The notes: generated from the letters alone by a model not told the origin. A stretch of DNA of 64,000 nt from Streptosporangium sp. NBC_01756 (GCF_035917975.1 NZ_CP109130.1:7502001-7566000), one strand, 5' to 3'. Counted from the stretch's first letter, positions 41,623 to 50,475 are shown. Program-made: numbers and translations.

Positions 41623-43179
41623 ATGAATGCTCCCGTAACCCACTCGACTGTCGCTGAATTGGTGCGTTCGTTCACCAGCGCGACACCCGACGGCCTCGAC
41701 GCGGCGTTTCAACGACTTGTCGGCGCGCTGTGGAACGAGGGGAAGCTGACCGACCTCGCGCTGGAGGCGACGCCGGCGGTGGTGACCGCGCTCGACGAGG
41801 TCGGTCCCGACCGCCAAGGGCACCTCGCCGTCCTGCTCGGCCTGCTCGCCGAGGCGGAGTACCCGCGACTCGACGGGGAGGTGGCCACCGCCGTCCGCGC
41901 CGGCCTGGACCGTTACCTGGACCTGGTGCGCGGCGGCACGAGCAGGCAGCCGCTGACGCTCGCGCTGCTCTATCTGCTGGCCCACTTCCCCGCCGACCGG
42001 GACCGCATTCTCGCCGTCACCGGCGAACTCTCCCTTGAAATCGAGGAGCGGACCCGGCTGGAACGCGGACTGGCCGAACTCGACCCGCAGGACCCCGATC
42101 TCGGCCGGGTGTGGCCCGCGCCGTCGGTGTGGGCGGGCGACGACAAGGCCGCGGCCTTCGCCAAGGCCGCGGCGCGGGGCCTCACCCCCCAGCAGATCGT
42201 CACGAACTGGGAGAACGACACCCGGACCCTCTGGGCGTACACCGGCGCCTTGGCCTACTGGGCGGTACGCAACGGCCCGCCCGCCCCGGTGGCCGTCCGC
42301 ACCGTTCCCGAGCAGCAGACCATCGAGCAGCCGCCGGTCCGGCAGACCGACGAGACGTTCGGCTCGCGCGCCGCGCTGCTGCGCTGCCCCACCTGCCACG
42401 GCCCGATCGAACTGCACGAGACCGGCGCCCGGTGCACCACGTGCGCCACCACGTACCCGAGTGCCAACGGGATCCTCGACCTGTCCGCCGGCGTCCGTGA
42501 CGACCAGCCGACCCACGAGGCGACCTCGGACCTGCTGCAGAAACTGACTGAGATGCCCACCATGGGCCTGGTGTACGAGGCCGTGCAGCGCCCTGCCTAC
42601 CTGCGGTTGGCGGGCAGCAACTTCGGTGACGAGGTCACCCCGGCCGACGAGGACGCCTACCTCGCCGAGACCCTCCGGTCCACCGAGGGCCCGGTCGTGG
42701 ACGTGGCCGCCGGGGCCGGCCGGTGGACCGCCGTGGTGGCCGAGGCCGTCGGTGCCGACCGGCTGACCGCGGTGGACATGCTCCTGCCCATGCTCAACGT
42801 GCTGCGCGGCCGGCTGCCCGAGGTGCCCGCCGTACGGGGCAGCGCCCTCAACCTGCCGTTCGGCGACGGCACCGTCGGCGTGATCACCCTCTGGAACGCC
42901 CTGCAGGCGTTCCCCGACGACGCTGCGACGGCCATCGCCGAGATCGGCCGCTGCCTGCGTCCTGGCGGCATCTTCACGATGATGACGTACCGGTGGAGCG
43001 ATGACCCGATCGCCCGCTACTTCCAGGCGTCGCACTTCTTCCCCAGCCGCCCGGACGGCCACCTGCTGTTCGAGCTCAACCAGATCCGGCAGTGGCTCGC
43101 CGACGCGGGACTGGTGGTGCGCAAGGAGTCGTCGAGCACCGGGACGTTCGTGTTCGTCACGGCCGAGCGCACAGCCTGA
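41623..43179 (+). CDS. Class I methyltransferase with N-terminal helical part and zinc-ribbon-like (Trm112-type) segment
   Basis: This is a three-part protein of 518 residues, started at ATG 41623 (GGAGG at ideal distance). Residues 1-220 are helical with no known motif. Residues about 246-290 contain a four-Cys cluster, LLRCPTCHGPIELHETGARCTTCATTYP, like a Trm112/zinc-ribbon that normally sits before UbiE-type methyltransferases. Residues 310-518 form the SAM domain: VVDVAAGAGRWTAVVAEAVGADRLTAVDML, LNLPFGDGTVGVITLWNALQAFPD, and RCLRPGGIFTMMTYRW. The large helical front is unusual. It is followed 39 bp later by a P450 in the same operon, suggesting linked oxidation and methylation. Confidence 0.85.
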   Translation: MNAPVTHSTVAELVRSFTSATPDGLDAAFQRLVGALWNEGKLTDLALEATPAVVTALDEVGPDRQGHLAVLLGLLAEAEYPRLDGEVATAVRAGLDRYLDLVRGGTSRQPLTLALLYLLAHFPADRDRILAVTGELSLEIEERTRLERGLAELDPQDPDLGRVWPAPSVWAGDDKAAAFAKAAARGLTPQQIVTNWENDTRTLWAYTGALAYWAVRNGPPAPVAVRTVPEQQTIEQPPVRQTDETFGSRAALLRCPTCHGPIELHETGARCTTCATTYPSANGILDLSAGVRDDQPTHEATSDLLQKLTEMPTMGLVYEAVQRPAYLRLAGSNFGDEVTPADEDAYLAETLRSTEGPVVDVAAGAGRWTAVVAEAVGADRLTAVDMLLPMLNVLRGRLPEVPAVRGSALNLPFGDGTVGVITLWNALQAFPDDAATAIAEIGRCLRPGGIFTMMTYRWSDDPIARYFQASHFFPSRPDGHLLFELNQIRQWLADAGLVVRKESSSTGTFVFVTAERTA

Positions 43180-43218
43180 CTCGTTCCACAACAGCCACCA
43201 AACAGCGGGAGATGTCTG

Positions 43219-44466
43219 ATGGAGAAGCGCTGCCCCGTCCTGGATCCGACTGGCCAGGACATCCACCACCAAGCCGACACGCTGCGCGCGCAGGGCTCCG
43301 CCGTCCAGGTGGAACTGCCTGGAGGCGTGCTCGTCTGGTCGGTCAACAGCTACGCCGTGAGCAAGCGGCTGCTGAGCGACCCCAAGGCCAGCAAGAGCGC
43401 CCGCAACCACTGGCCGGCGTTCGTCAACGGCGAGATCCGGCCGGACTGGGAGATGATCAGCTGGGTGGCGATGGACAACGTGTCCACCACCTACGGCGCC
43501 GACCACCGCCGGCTGCGCCGGCTGATCGGCAAGGCGTTCACCTCACGGCGGACCGAGGAGATCCGTCCGCGGGTGGTCAAGCTGACCACGATGCTGCTGG
43601 ACGCCCTGACCACCGTGCCGCCCGGCGAGGTGGTGGACCTCAAGGCGCGGTTCGCCTACCCGCTGCCCGGCATGCTGGTCGCGGACCTGATCGGCATGTC
43701 CGAGGAGGCCCGGGTCGCGACCGCGAAGGTCATCGACATGATGGCGGACACCACCATCGGCCCGGAGCAGGCTCAGGAGGTTCTGCTGGGCTGGCGCACC
43801 GCCATCGCCGACCTGATCGCACTCAAGCGGGCCCAGCCCGGCGAGGACATCACCAGCGACCTGATCGCCGCCCGGGACGAGGACGGCTCGCGGCTGAGTG
43901 AGCAGGAGCTCGCTGACACGATCTTCGCGATCCTCGGCGCGGGTTCGGAGACCACGATCAACTTCTTCGACCAGGCGATCATCGAGTTGCTCAGCCACCC
44001 CGAGCAGCTCGAACTGGTCAGGTCCGGGCAGGTCAGCTGGGACGACGTCATCAACGAGGTACTGCGGCTGGAGTCGCCGATTGCGAACCTGCCGCTGCGG
44101 TACGCCGTCGAGGACATCGACCTGGGCGACGTGACCATCCCCAAGGGGGACCCGATCCTGGTCAACTACGCCGCGATCGGCCGCGACCCCGCCCTGCACG
44201 GCGAGTCGAGGTGCGCCTTCGACATCACGCGACCGGACAAGGAGCACCTGTCCTTCGGCCACGGCCCGCACTACTGCCTCGGCGCGGGTATCGCCGTCAT
44301 GGTGGCGACGGTCGGCCTGTCCACGCTGTTCGAACGCTTCCCCGACCTGAGCCTCGCCGTTCCGGTCAAGGAGATACAGCCGCTGCCGACGTTCATCTTC
44401 AACGGTCACCGCACCCTCCCGGTCCGCCTGACCGCGGTCGACAGCAGCGTCGCCGAGGCCGCCTGA
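43219..44466 (+). CDS. Cytochrome P450
   Basis: The 415-residue protein has the I-helix IFAILGAGSETTINFF, ExxR in INEVLRLESPIANLPLRY, and the heme loop LSFGHGPHYCLGAGIAVM with the axial Cys. The N-terminus is MEKRCPVLDPTGQDIHHQ. It looks like a normal soluble class I bacterial P450 of the CYP105/107 kind. GGGAG lies before ATG 43219. It is co-transcribed with the zinc-ribbon methyltransferase and ends just before a very strong terminator. The substrate may be the core or an arm; the sequence does not decide. Confidence 0.92.
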   Translation: MEKRCPVLDPTGQDIHHQADTLRAQGSAVQVELPGGVLVWSVNSYAVSKRLLSDPKASKSARNHWPAFVNGEIRPDWEMISWVAMDNVSTTYGADHRRLRRLIGKAFTSRRTEEIRPRVVKLTTMLLDALTTVPPGEVVDLKARFAYPLPGMLVADLIGMSEEARVATAKVIDMMADTTIGPEQAQEVLLGWRTAIADLIALKRAQPGEDITSDLIAARDEDGSRLSEQELADTIFAILGAGSETTINFFDQAIIELLSHPEQLELVRSGQVSWDDVINEVLRLESPIANLPLRYAVEDIDLGDVTIPKGDPILVNYAAIGRDPALHGESRCAFDITRPDKEHLSFGHGPHYCLGAGIAVMVATVGLSTLFERFPDLSLAVPVKEIQPLPTFIFNGHRTLPVRLTAVDSSVAEAA

Positions 44467-44528
44467 CATCTACTGGAGAATCCCGGACCGCCTCGGTCGC
44501 GTGAATTGTTCACCCGGGCGGCAGTTCG

Positions 44529-44574
44529 CCCGGAGGATGTCCCGGGTTCCACGGAACCCGGGACATCCTCCGGG
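44529..44574 (+). terminator. Strong terminator with perfect 22-bp stem
   Basis: Positions 44529-44550 are fully complementary to 44553-44574, leaving a very tight loop. CTGTTTCT follows. It is 62 bp after the P450 stop and is the longest perfect inverted repeat I noticed in the window. The rest of the 377-bp gap to the next gene holds only the palindromic operator. Confidence 0.9.
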
Positions 44575-44765
44575 CTGTTTCTCGGGGGGGCCGACCGGCC
44601 GGGTGGTGCCGGACGACATCTCCACCTCCCGGGGCGAGGGTCGTCCGCGACCGAGGCGCCCGAGGCGGCCGGTCGGCGAGGCGTCCGCGCCTCGCCGCAG
44701 ACCGGCCGGCAGGCCCCGCATCGTGGAATCGGCGGCAGCCGGGGGAATCTCAAGAAGCCAGTTCC

Positions 44766-44781
44766 GCATCTTCAAAGATGC
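44766..44781. promoter_or_regulatory. Palindromic double operator (both strands)
   Basis: The 16-nt GCATCTTCAAAGATGC matches the consensus on the plus strand (44766-44780, GCA-N5-AAAGATG) and, shifted by one base, on the minus strand (44767-44781, GCA-N5-GAAGATG). It is 63 bp before the FAD oxidase start. Confidence 0.7.
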
Positions 44782-44843
44782 GATGATCGAGGCGCTCCCG
44801 CTTGAGTCGTCTCTGAATCCCGCCTGAAGAAGGAGTTCGTCTC

Positions 44844-46226
44844 GTGACAACAACCGCAGGAACCGAGTCCTTGTCCGTCGATCGCCTCGATCCTGAGCTG
44901 TACGGGCAGATCATCAAGCCCGGGGATGCCGAGTACGACAAGGCGCGCACCGTGTACGCCGGCGGAATCGACCACCGGCCGGCGGTCATCATCCGGCCGG
45001 CCGACGCCGTCCAGGTCTCCCGGATCGTCACGCTCGCCAGGAAGACCGGCGAAGAGCTGTCGATCCGCAGCGGGGGGCACAGCAGCGTGGGCCACAGCAT
45101 CTCCGACGGAGGTATCTGTCTCGACCTGGCCGCGATGAAGGGCCTGGACATCGACGTCGAAGGCCGGACGGCGTGGGTGCAGACCGGCATGACGACCGGA
45201 GAGTACGTCGTCGCGATCGGCGAGCACGGTCTGGTCACCGGATTCGGGGACGCCGACACCGTGGGCATCGGCGGCATCGCGCTGGGCGGCGGTGTCGGCT
45301 ATCTCGTGCGCAAGCACGGCCTCACCGTCGACGATGTACTCGCCGCCGAGATCGTCACGGCTGACGGGGAGATCCTCGATGTCGACGAGGACAATCACCC
45401 GGACCTGTTCTGGGCGATCCGCGGTGGAGGCGGGAACTTCGGTGTGGTCACCCGGTTCAAGTTCCGCCTGCACGAACTGGAGAGCATCTACGGCGGCCTT
45501 CTGGTGCTGCCCGCCACCCCCGAGGCCATCGTCGCCTTCGTCGCGGCGTCCGACGCGGCCCCCGAGGAGCTGTCCACGATCGCGAACATCATGTCGGCAC
45601 CGCCGGTGCCTTTCCTGCCCGAGGAGCTCCACGGCACGCCGGTCAACTTCGCCATGATCTGCTACGCGGGCCCCACCGAGGCCGGCGAGCAGGCTCTCGC
45701 GCCGTTCCGGGCCATCACTCCGCTGGCCGACATGGTGGAGACCATGCCGTACTCGGGCATGTATCCGCATGAGGAGGAGGAGCACCCCGTCGCCGCCTCC
45801 ACCAACATGTTCATCGACTACGTCGACCTCGCGGTCGCCGAGAACATCGTCGAGCGCCTCGGGTCCTCGACGGCGCTGATGGCCGCGACGCAACTGCGGG
45901 TCCTGGGCGGGGCCATGGCACGGGTGCCCGCCGACGCCACCGCGTTCGCCCACCGCAAGAGCCGCATCATGGTCAACCTGGCCGCCGTCTACGAGGACCC
46001 CGCCGAGGCCGACCACCACGCCGCCTGGGTGGCCGACTTCGCCGCCTCGCTCAAGCAGAGCGACAACGGCGTCTACGTCAACTTCCTGCTCAACGAGGGC
46101 GAGGAACGGATCAGGGCGGCCTACCCGGGCGGCGTCTACGAGCGGCTTGCCAAGATCAAGGCGAAGTACGACCCGGCCAACCTGTTCCACCTGAACCAGA
46201 ACATTCCGCCGGCAGCCGATCGCTGA
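44844..46226 (+). CDS. FAD-linked oxidase (BBE family, single covalent link)
   Basis: A 460-residue VAO/BBE-type oxidase starting at GTG 44844 (GAAGGAG upstream). The flavin-linking His is in IRSGGHSSVGHSISDGG. The second-link position reads GFGDADTVGIGGIALGGGVGYL, with no Cys, so only the 8-alpha-histidyl link is expected. IRGGGGNFGVVTRFKF and the C-terminal KIKAKYDPANLFHLNQNIPP complete the family pattern. The substrate is unknown; oxidation of a hydroxylated intermediate is likely. It is a single-gene unit between the palindromic operator and a hairpin terminator. Confidence 0.88.
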   Translation: MTTTAGTESLSVDRLDPELYGQIIKPGDAEYDKARTVYAGGIDHRPAVIIRPADAVQVSRIVTLARKTGEELSIRSGGHSSVGHSISDGGICLDLAAMKGLDIDVEGRTAWVQTGMTTGEYVVAIGEHGLVTGFGDADTVGIGGIALGGGVGYLVRKHGLTVDDVLAAEIVTADGEILDVDEDNHPDLFWAIRGGGGNFGVVTRFKFRLHELESIYGGLLVLPATPEAIVAFVAASDAAPEELSTIANIMSAPPVPFLPEELHGTPVNFAMICYAGPTEAGEQALAPFRAITPLADMVETMPYSGMYPHEEEEHPVAASTNMFIDYVDLAVAENIVERLGSSTALMAATQLRVLGGAMARVPADATAFAHRKSRIMVNLAAVYEDPAEADHHAAWVADFAASLKQSDNGVYVNFLLNEGEERIRAAYPGGVYERLAKIKAKYDPANLFHLNQNIPPAADR

Positions 46227-46255
46227 GGTCGCATCCCCGGAGTAGGACCGGCCCG

Positions 46256-46292
46256 GTGGGGCCGGCGAGGCGATTCACCTCGCCGGCCCCAC
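46256..46292. terminator. Terminator after the FAD oxidase
   Basis: A perfect 15-bp GC stem (GTGGGGCCGGCGAGG, 46256-46270, with 46278-46292) and a 7-nt loop. It can serve the convergent minus-strand gene too. Confidence 0.8.
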
Positions 46293-46300
46293 CACGGCTC

Positions 46301-46393
46301 GCGGGTTGGAGCGCGCCCCGTCGGATGCCTTGCGGGCTGGAGCGCGCCCCGTCGGATGTCTCGCGGGTTGGAGCGCGCCCCGTCAGATGTAGA
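46301..46393. repeat. Three tandem 31-bp repeats between convergent genes
   Basis: Three head-to-tail 31-bp units start at 46301, 46332 and 46363, each beginning GCGGG(T/C)TGGAGCGCGCCC and differing at only a few positions. The last unit runs into the stop codon and last codons of the minus-strand flavin monooxygenase. Confidence 0.85.
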
Positions 46394-47567
46394 GCGTGTT
46401 GGGTTCGAGGCCGCACAACACCCGGCCGTAGAGCTCGGCGTTGGTGTTGGGGTTCAGCAGCGCGTGCGTGCTGACGGCCTGCACATCGCGCGCGATGCGC
46501 TGGATCGGCACATCGAGGTAGATCGACGAACCGCCGCTGGCCGCGGCCAGGATGTCCACCGCCTCCTTGGCCAGCCGGACCACCGTACCGAGGTCGGCGC
46601 GGGCGCGGGCGCGCTCTTCGAGCTTCCAGTCCGAGCCCTCGACGGCCTTGGTGTCCACCAGGGTGGCCAGGCGGTGGGCGTGGAACTCGGCCTGGTCGAT
46701 CTTCTGCGAGGCGTCGGCCACCTGCAGGTGAGTGATCGGCGCGTCACGCTGGTTGTCGTAGCCGGTGTAGGTGATCTTCCGGTTGGGCAGCCGCTTGAGG
46801 AAGGTCTCGCTGGCGGCCCGCGCGAGGCCGAGCACCGGGCCGACCGAGGACGCGGCGGCGGTCGGCAGCAGCGGGACCCGGTAGATCGCCGACTCGGCGT
46901 TCCGCTTCGAAGCCGTACGGCCCTGCAGCACGGTGGGCAACGGCAGGACGCGCTCCTGCGGGATGAACACGTCCCTGGCCACCGTGCTGACGCTGCCGGT
47001 GCCCTTCAGCCCCGCGGTGTGCCAGTCGTCCACGATCAGCAGGTCCGAGATCGGAACCAGCGCCATGATCGGGTACGGATCGCCGTCCGGCGGCACGAGG
47101 ATCGCGATGATCTCCTGCCAGTTCGAGTGGTGGGCACCGCTGATGAACTGCCACTTGCCGGTGACCACGACGCCACCGTCGGCGGGGGCGGCCATCGCGC
47201 TCGGGCTCAGCGTGCCGCACACCCGGGTGTCCGGTGCGGCGAACACCTCGTCCTGCACCTCGTCCGGGAACATGCACGCCATCCAGCCCGGAATCCAGTA
47301 CACCGACGCCACCCAGGCCGCCGAGCCGTCGCCGCGGGCGAGCTCCGCGGCGACGTCGACGAGTGTGCGGGTGTCCACTTCGTATCCGCCGTAGTGCTTC
47401 GGCCGGCGCAGCTTGAACATGCCCGCGTCGTTGAGCGCCTCCACCACCTCGTCGTGCAGCCGGCGGTTGTCCTCCGCCCAGCGCGCATGTCTTTGCAGCA
47501 GCGGCACCAGTTCGGCCGCGCGGTCGACGAGCTGCTCCCGTGTCGGAATGACAGTCTTGGGCACCAT
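46383..47567 (-). CDS. Acyl-CoA-dehydrogenase-fold flavin monooxygenase (second copy)
   Basis: The 394-residue protein of the HsaA/ActVA-ORF5/DszC group has LNDAGMFKLRRPKHYGGYEVDTRTLVDVAAELARGDGSAAWVASV, GKWQFISGAHHSNWQEI, GLKGTGSVSTVARDVFIP and the terminal helix bundle with IQRIARDVQAVSTHALLNPNTNAELYGRVLCG. It is similar in layout to the product of 35721-36971 but clearly divergent. It likely hydroxylates an aromatic or polyketide substrate with reduced flavin. The start at ATG 47567 has AGGAGG 6 bp before. It follows the LLM-type gene at 47625 in the same direction after a 57-bp gap with a 16-bp tandem repeat. Confidence 0.85.
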   Translation of the reverse strand: MVPKTVIPTREQLVDRAAELVPLLQRHARWAEDNRRLHDEVVEALNDAGMFKLRRPKHYGGYEVDTRTLVDVAAELARGDGSAAWVASVYWIPGWMACMFPDEVQDEVFAAPDTRVCGTLSPSAMAAPADGGVVVTGKWQFISGAHHSNWQEIIAILVPPDGDPYPIMALVPISDLLIVDDWHTAGLKGTGSVSTVARDVFIPQERVLPLPTVLQGRTASKRNAESAIYRVPLLPTAAASSVGPVLGLARAASETFLKRLPNRKITYTGYDNQRDAPITHLQVADASQKIDQAEFHAHRLATLVDTKAVEGSDWKLEERARARADLGTVVRLAKEAVDILAAASGGSSIYLDVPIQRIARDVQAVSTHALLNPNTNAELYGRVLCGLEPNTLYI

Positions 47568-47572
47568 GTCCT

Positions 47573-47604
47573 CCTAGAGATGGTCAGACCTAGAGATGGT
47601 CAGA
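47573..47604. repeat. Tandem duplication of 16 bp at a ribosome-binding region
   Basis: CCTAGAGATGGTCAGA occurs twice in direct succession (47573-47588 and 47589-47604), immediately upstream of the minus-strand start codon at 47567. Confidence 0.85.
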
Positions 47605-47624
47605 CGAAAAACTCGTTCGCGCGG

Positions 47625-48503
47625 TCACACGTCGGCGACGGCCGGGATGACCTTCTCGCCGATGATCTCCACCTGCCGCACCAGGTCGGTGCCCGACAGG
47701 ATGCCGATCGCGGTCTGGATGCCGGCATCGGCCCATCCGCGCAGGTCCCCGGTCAACGCGGCGACGCCGGTCCCGTCCGTACCGACGGTGAACGGGAAGA
47801 CGACGGTCTTCTCGATCGCGTCGTAGTCGCGGTCCTCCTCGGCGCAGTACGTGCGCAGCAGGTCGAGCTTCGCTTCGAAGCCCGGGCCCGGGTAGATGTT
47901 GCAGGCGTCGGCGTAGCGGGCCACCAGACGCAGCGTCTTGCGGCCGTCACCGCCGATCATGATGGGCGGGTGCGGCCGGGTCAGGCTCTGCGGCAGGTTC
48001 AACGGTCGTTTCAGCCGGTAGTGCGCGCCCTCGAACGGGCGCTCGTCGCCGCGTTCGCCATGCCACAGCCGAAGGCAGATCTGCAGCGCCTCCTCGAGCA
48101 TCTCGAACCGCTGCACCAGTGGCGGGAACGGGAAACCCATGCCGGTGGCCTCGTCGGCGTACCAGCCCGCGCCGATGCCGAGCATCGCCCGGCCGCCGGA
48201 CAGCACGTCCAACGTGGTCACCATCTTGGCCAGCAGCGCCGGCTCCCGGAAGTGGACGCCGGCGACCACCGGGGCGACCCGGCACCGTCGCGTGTGGGCG
48301 GCGATGGCGGCGAGCGTGGTGAAGCACTCAAGCTGCGGCTGCTCCGGACCGCCGGCGTGCGGTCCCTGCCAGACGTGATCGCCGACCCCGATCAGGTCGA
48401 ACCCGGCGTCATCGGCGACTCGGACGATCTGCTTGAGCGTGCGGCCCAACTCGGCCGGCCCGCCGTCCCAGCCGAACTCCGCGAACTCCAAGCCAATCTT
48501 CAT
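47625..48503 (-). CDS. LLM-class (luciferase-like) F420/flavin-dependent oxidoreductase
   Basis: A 292-residue TIM-barrel protein from ATG 48503 (AAGGAG upstream); longer frames run into the promoter. It has KIGLEFAEFGWDGGPAELGRTLKQIVRVADDAGFDLIGVGDHVWQ, then HTRRCRVAPVVAGVHFREPALLAKMVTTLDVLSGGRAMLGIGAGWY and HPPIMIGGDGRKTLRLVARYADACN. These are the hallmarks of F420-dependent LLM enzymes in actinobacteria, though FMN use is possible. Together with the DDN-type protein at 20508 it suggests two F420-linked steps. The substrate is unknown. Confidence 0.9.
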   Translation of the reverse strand: MKIGLEFAEFGWDGGPAELGRTLKQIVRVADDAGFDLIGVGDHVWQGPHAGGPEQPQLECFTTLAAIAAHTRRCRVAPVVAGVHFREPALLAKMVTTLDVLSGGRAMLGIGAGWYADEATGMGFPFPPLVQRFEMLEEALQICLRLWHGERGDERPFEGAHYRLKRPLNLPQSLTRPHPPIMIGGDGRKTLRLVARYADACNIYPGPGFEAKLDLLRTYCAEEDRDYDAIEKTVVFPFTVGTDGTGVAALTGDLRGWADAGIQTAIGILSGTDLVRQVEIIGEKVIPAVADV

Positions 48504-48712
48504 GACGTCTGATCTCCTTGCTGCGCACCGGAAAGTGGTGATTGGGGAATCGCGAGCAGGCGTTTCGTTTATGGTGTCAGCCGGTGCAGGACAAGGCTTC
48601 TCTCCCCATGCGAATCTGACAAAACACACCAAAAGATGAGTCCTAAAGGACGGTCGGCGATGATCGGGTTCACCACTGTCGAGCGACCTGAGATTCGTCG
48701 CCGGAAAAGACA

Positions 48713-48727
48713 GCATTCCAGAAGATG
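48713..48727 (+). promoter_or_regulatory. Cluster operator site (GCA-N5-GAAGATG)
   Basis: GCATTCCAGAAGATG, followed by CC. A TAGTTGAAT patch lies about 20 bp downstream (48748), at -10-like spacing. It is upstream of the exporter gene. Confidence 0.65.
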
Positions 48728-48787
48728 CCTGTCGGCCCTTTGTCCTGTAGTTGAATGTCTTGATACGAAGCTGACGCCCGGCGAGGA

Positions 48788-48802
48788 GCATTTCAAAAGA
48801 TG
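48788..48802 (+). promoter_or_regulatory. Second cluster operator site before the exporter (GCA-N5-AAAGATG)
   Basis: GCATTTCAAAAGATG, followed by CCG. It is 75 bp after the first copy on the same face and orientation, and 119 bp before the exporter start. Confidence 0.6.
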
Positions 48803-48921
48803 CCGTCCTTCAGGCAAACGGTTCCGAGCCGAGCCGTGGGGGATGAGTGTGCCGCCCGTGGCCGCCCTCGCCGCAGTTCAATGATTCGCCGCGTTCACCC
48901 AGTTTGGAGAGGATTGAGAAT

Positions 48922-50475
48922 ATGACTTCCGTGGACGTATCCGAGAAGGCGGGAACGCGCGAGTGGGTCGGCTTGGCCGTGCTGGTGCTGACCGCGATGC
49001 TCATCTCGTTCGACTTCTTCGTGCTGCTCCTGGCTCTTCCGCAGCTGAGTGCCGATCTGGGCGCCGACGGCGTCCAACAGCTGTGGATCATGGACATCTA
49101 CGGCTTCTTCGTCGGTGGCCTCCTGATCACGATGGGCGGCCTCGGCGACCGGATCGGTCGCCGGAAGCTGCTGCTGATCGGTGGCACCGGGTTTGCCCTG
49201 GCCTCCGTGCTCACGGCGTACTCGACCAGCCCGGAGATGCTGATCGCGGCCCGCGCGCTGCTCGGCATCTTCGGCGCCACCTTGGTGCCCTCGACGCTGT
49301 CGCTGCTCAGCCACATGTTCAAGGACCCGAAGGAGAGGGGCCTCGCCATCGGCATCTGGGCGGGGGCCTTCACGGTCGGTGCGATCCTCGGCCCGATCAC
49401 CGGCGGCATCCTGCTCGAATACTTCTGGTGGGGTTCGGTGTTCCTGATCGGCGTGCCGATCCTGGCGCTGCTGCTGATACTGGGCCCGAGCATGCTTCCC
49501 GAGTTCCGCAACCCCGACGCCGGCCGGCTCGACCTGGTCAGCGTCTTCCAGTCGCTGGCCGCGATCCTGCCGTTCATCTACGGCATCAAGGAGACCGCCA
49601 AGTACGGCCTGCAGCCGCTGCCCGTGCTGGCGCTGCTCATCGGGATCGTGTTCGGTGTGCTGTTCGTCCGCCGCCAGAACCGGTTGACCCATCCACTGCT
49701 CGACCTGAAGCTGTTCAGCATCTCGAACGTCCGGGTCGGGCTGCTCGGCCTGTTCGGGTACAGCCTGCTGACCGGCGCGGTGCTGCTGCTGATGTCCCAG
49801 TGGCTGCAGTCGGTCGCCGGGCTGTCGGCGTTCGAAGCGGGCCTTGCGCTGGTGCCCGGCATGATCACATCGACGCTCGCCTCGATGGCTGCTCCGATTC
49901 TCGCTCGCAGGTTCCGGCCGGCCTACCTCATCGGTATCGGCTTGCTGATCACCGTTGTCGGGCTGGTGGTCATCACCCAGGCAAGTTCCTCGGCGCCGCT
50001 GGTCATCGGCGCCTTCGCCGTCTGGACGATCGGCGGCGCACCGGTCGAGGCGCTGGGCATCGGGCTGATCCTCGGCGCCACGCCGCCGGAGAAGGCCGGG
50101 TCGGCGTCGGCGCTGCCGCAGGTGTTCAACGAGATGGGGTCGGCGCTGGGCTTCGCCCTGCTGGGTACCGTCGCCACGGTGATCTACCGGGTGAAGTTGA
50201 CCGGCGCGGTCCCGGCGGAGGTGCCGCCCGCGGCCGTCGCGGCGGCGCAGGAGAGCGTGGCCGGCGCAAAGGCCGCGGCGCAGACGCTGCCCGAGCAGTT
50301 GGGTGAGGCGCTGCTGGGTCCGGCACGCCTGGCGTACAACAGCGGCATGCACGTCGTCGCCTTGATCGCCGCGGTGCTGCTCGCCGCCGTGGCCGTGCTC
50401 ATCATGGTCAAGCTGCGGCACGAGCCGCCGCTGGGCGCGGCAGAGGGCGAGGGCGCGGCCACCGAGGCGGCGTAA
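48922..50475 (+). CDS. MFS drug exporter, DHA2 type (14 TM)
   Basis: The 517-residue membrane protein starts at ATG 48922 (GAGAGG region upstream). It carries the major-facilitator motif A in GGLGDRIGRRKLLLIG, motif C-like GAILGPITGGILLEYFWWGSVFLIGVPI, and about 14 hydrophobic helices. This is typical of antibiotic/proton antiporters such as those for enediynes (SgcB type) or actinorhodin. It most likely exports the finished compound or its precursor for self-protection. It has two operator copies and its own terminator, so it is a separately controlled unit inside the regulon. Confidence 0.92.
   Translation: MTSVDVSEKAGTREWVGLAVLVLTAMLISFDFFVLLLALPQLSADLGADGVQQLWIMDIYGFFVGGLLITMGGLGDRIGRRKLLLIGGTGFALASVLTAYSTSPEMLIAARALLGIFGATLVPSTLSLLSHMFKDPKERGLAIGIWAGAFTVGAILGPITGGILLEYFWWGSVFLIGVPILALLLILGPSMLPEFRNPDAGRLDLVSVFQSLAAILPFIYGIKETAKYGLQPLPVLALLIGIVFGVLFVRRQNRLTHPLLDLKLFSISNVRVGLLGLFGYSLLTGAVLLLMSQWLQSVAGLSAFEAGLALVPGMITSTLASMAAPILARRFRPAYLIGIGLLITVVGLVVITQASSSAPLVIGAFAVWTIGGAPVEALGIGLILGATPPEKAGSASALPQVFNEMGSALGFALLGTVATVIYRVKLTGAVPAEVPPAAVAAAQESVAGAKAAAQTLPEQLGEALLGPARLAYNSGMHVVALIAAVLLAAVAVLIMVKLRHEPPLGAAEGEGAATEAA

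Larger units (their letters stand above)
48504..48921. promoter_or_regulatory. Divergent promoter region between LLM oxidoreductase and exporter
   Basis: There is no gene in these 418 bp. It holds two operator copies oriented to the exporter (see next entries). A weaker look-alike at 48624-48638 (ACA-N5-AAAGATG) is also on the plus strand. Confidence 0.6.
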
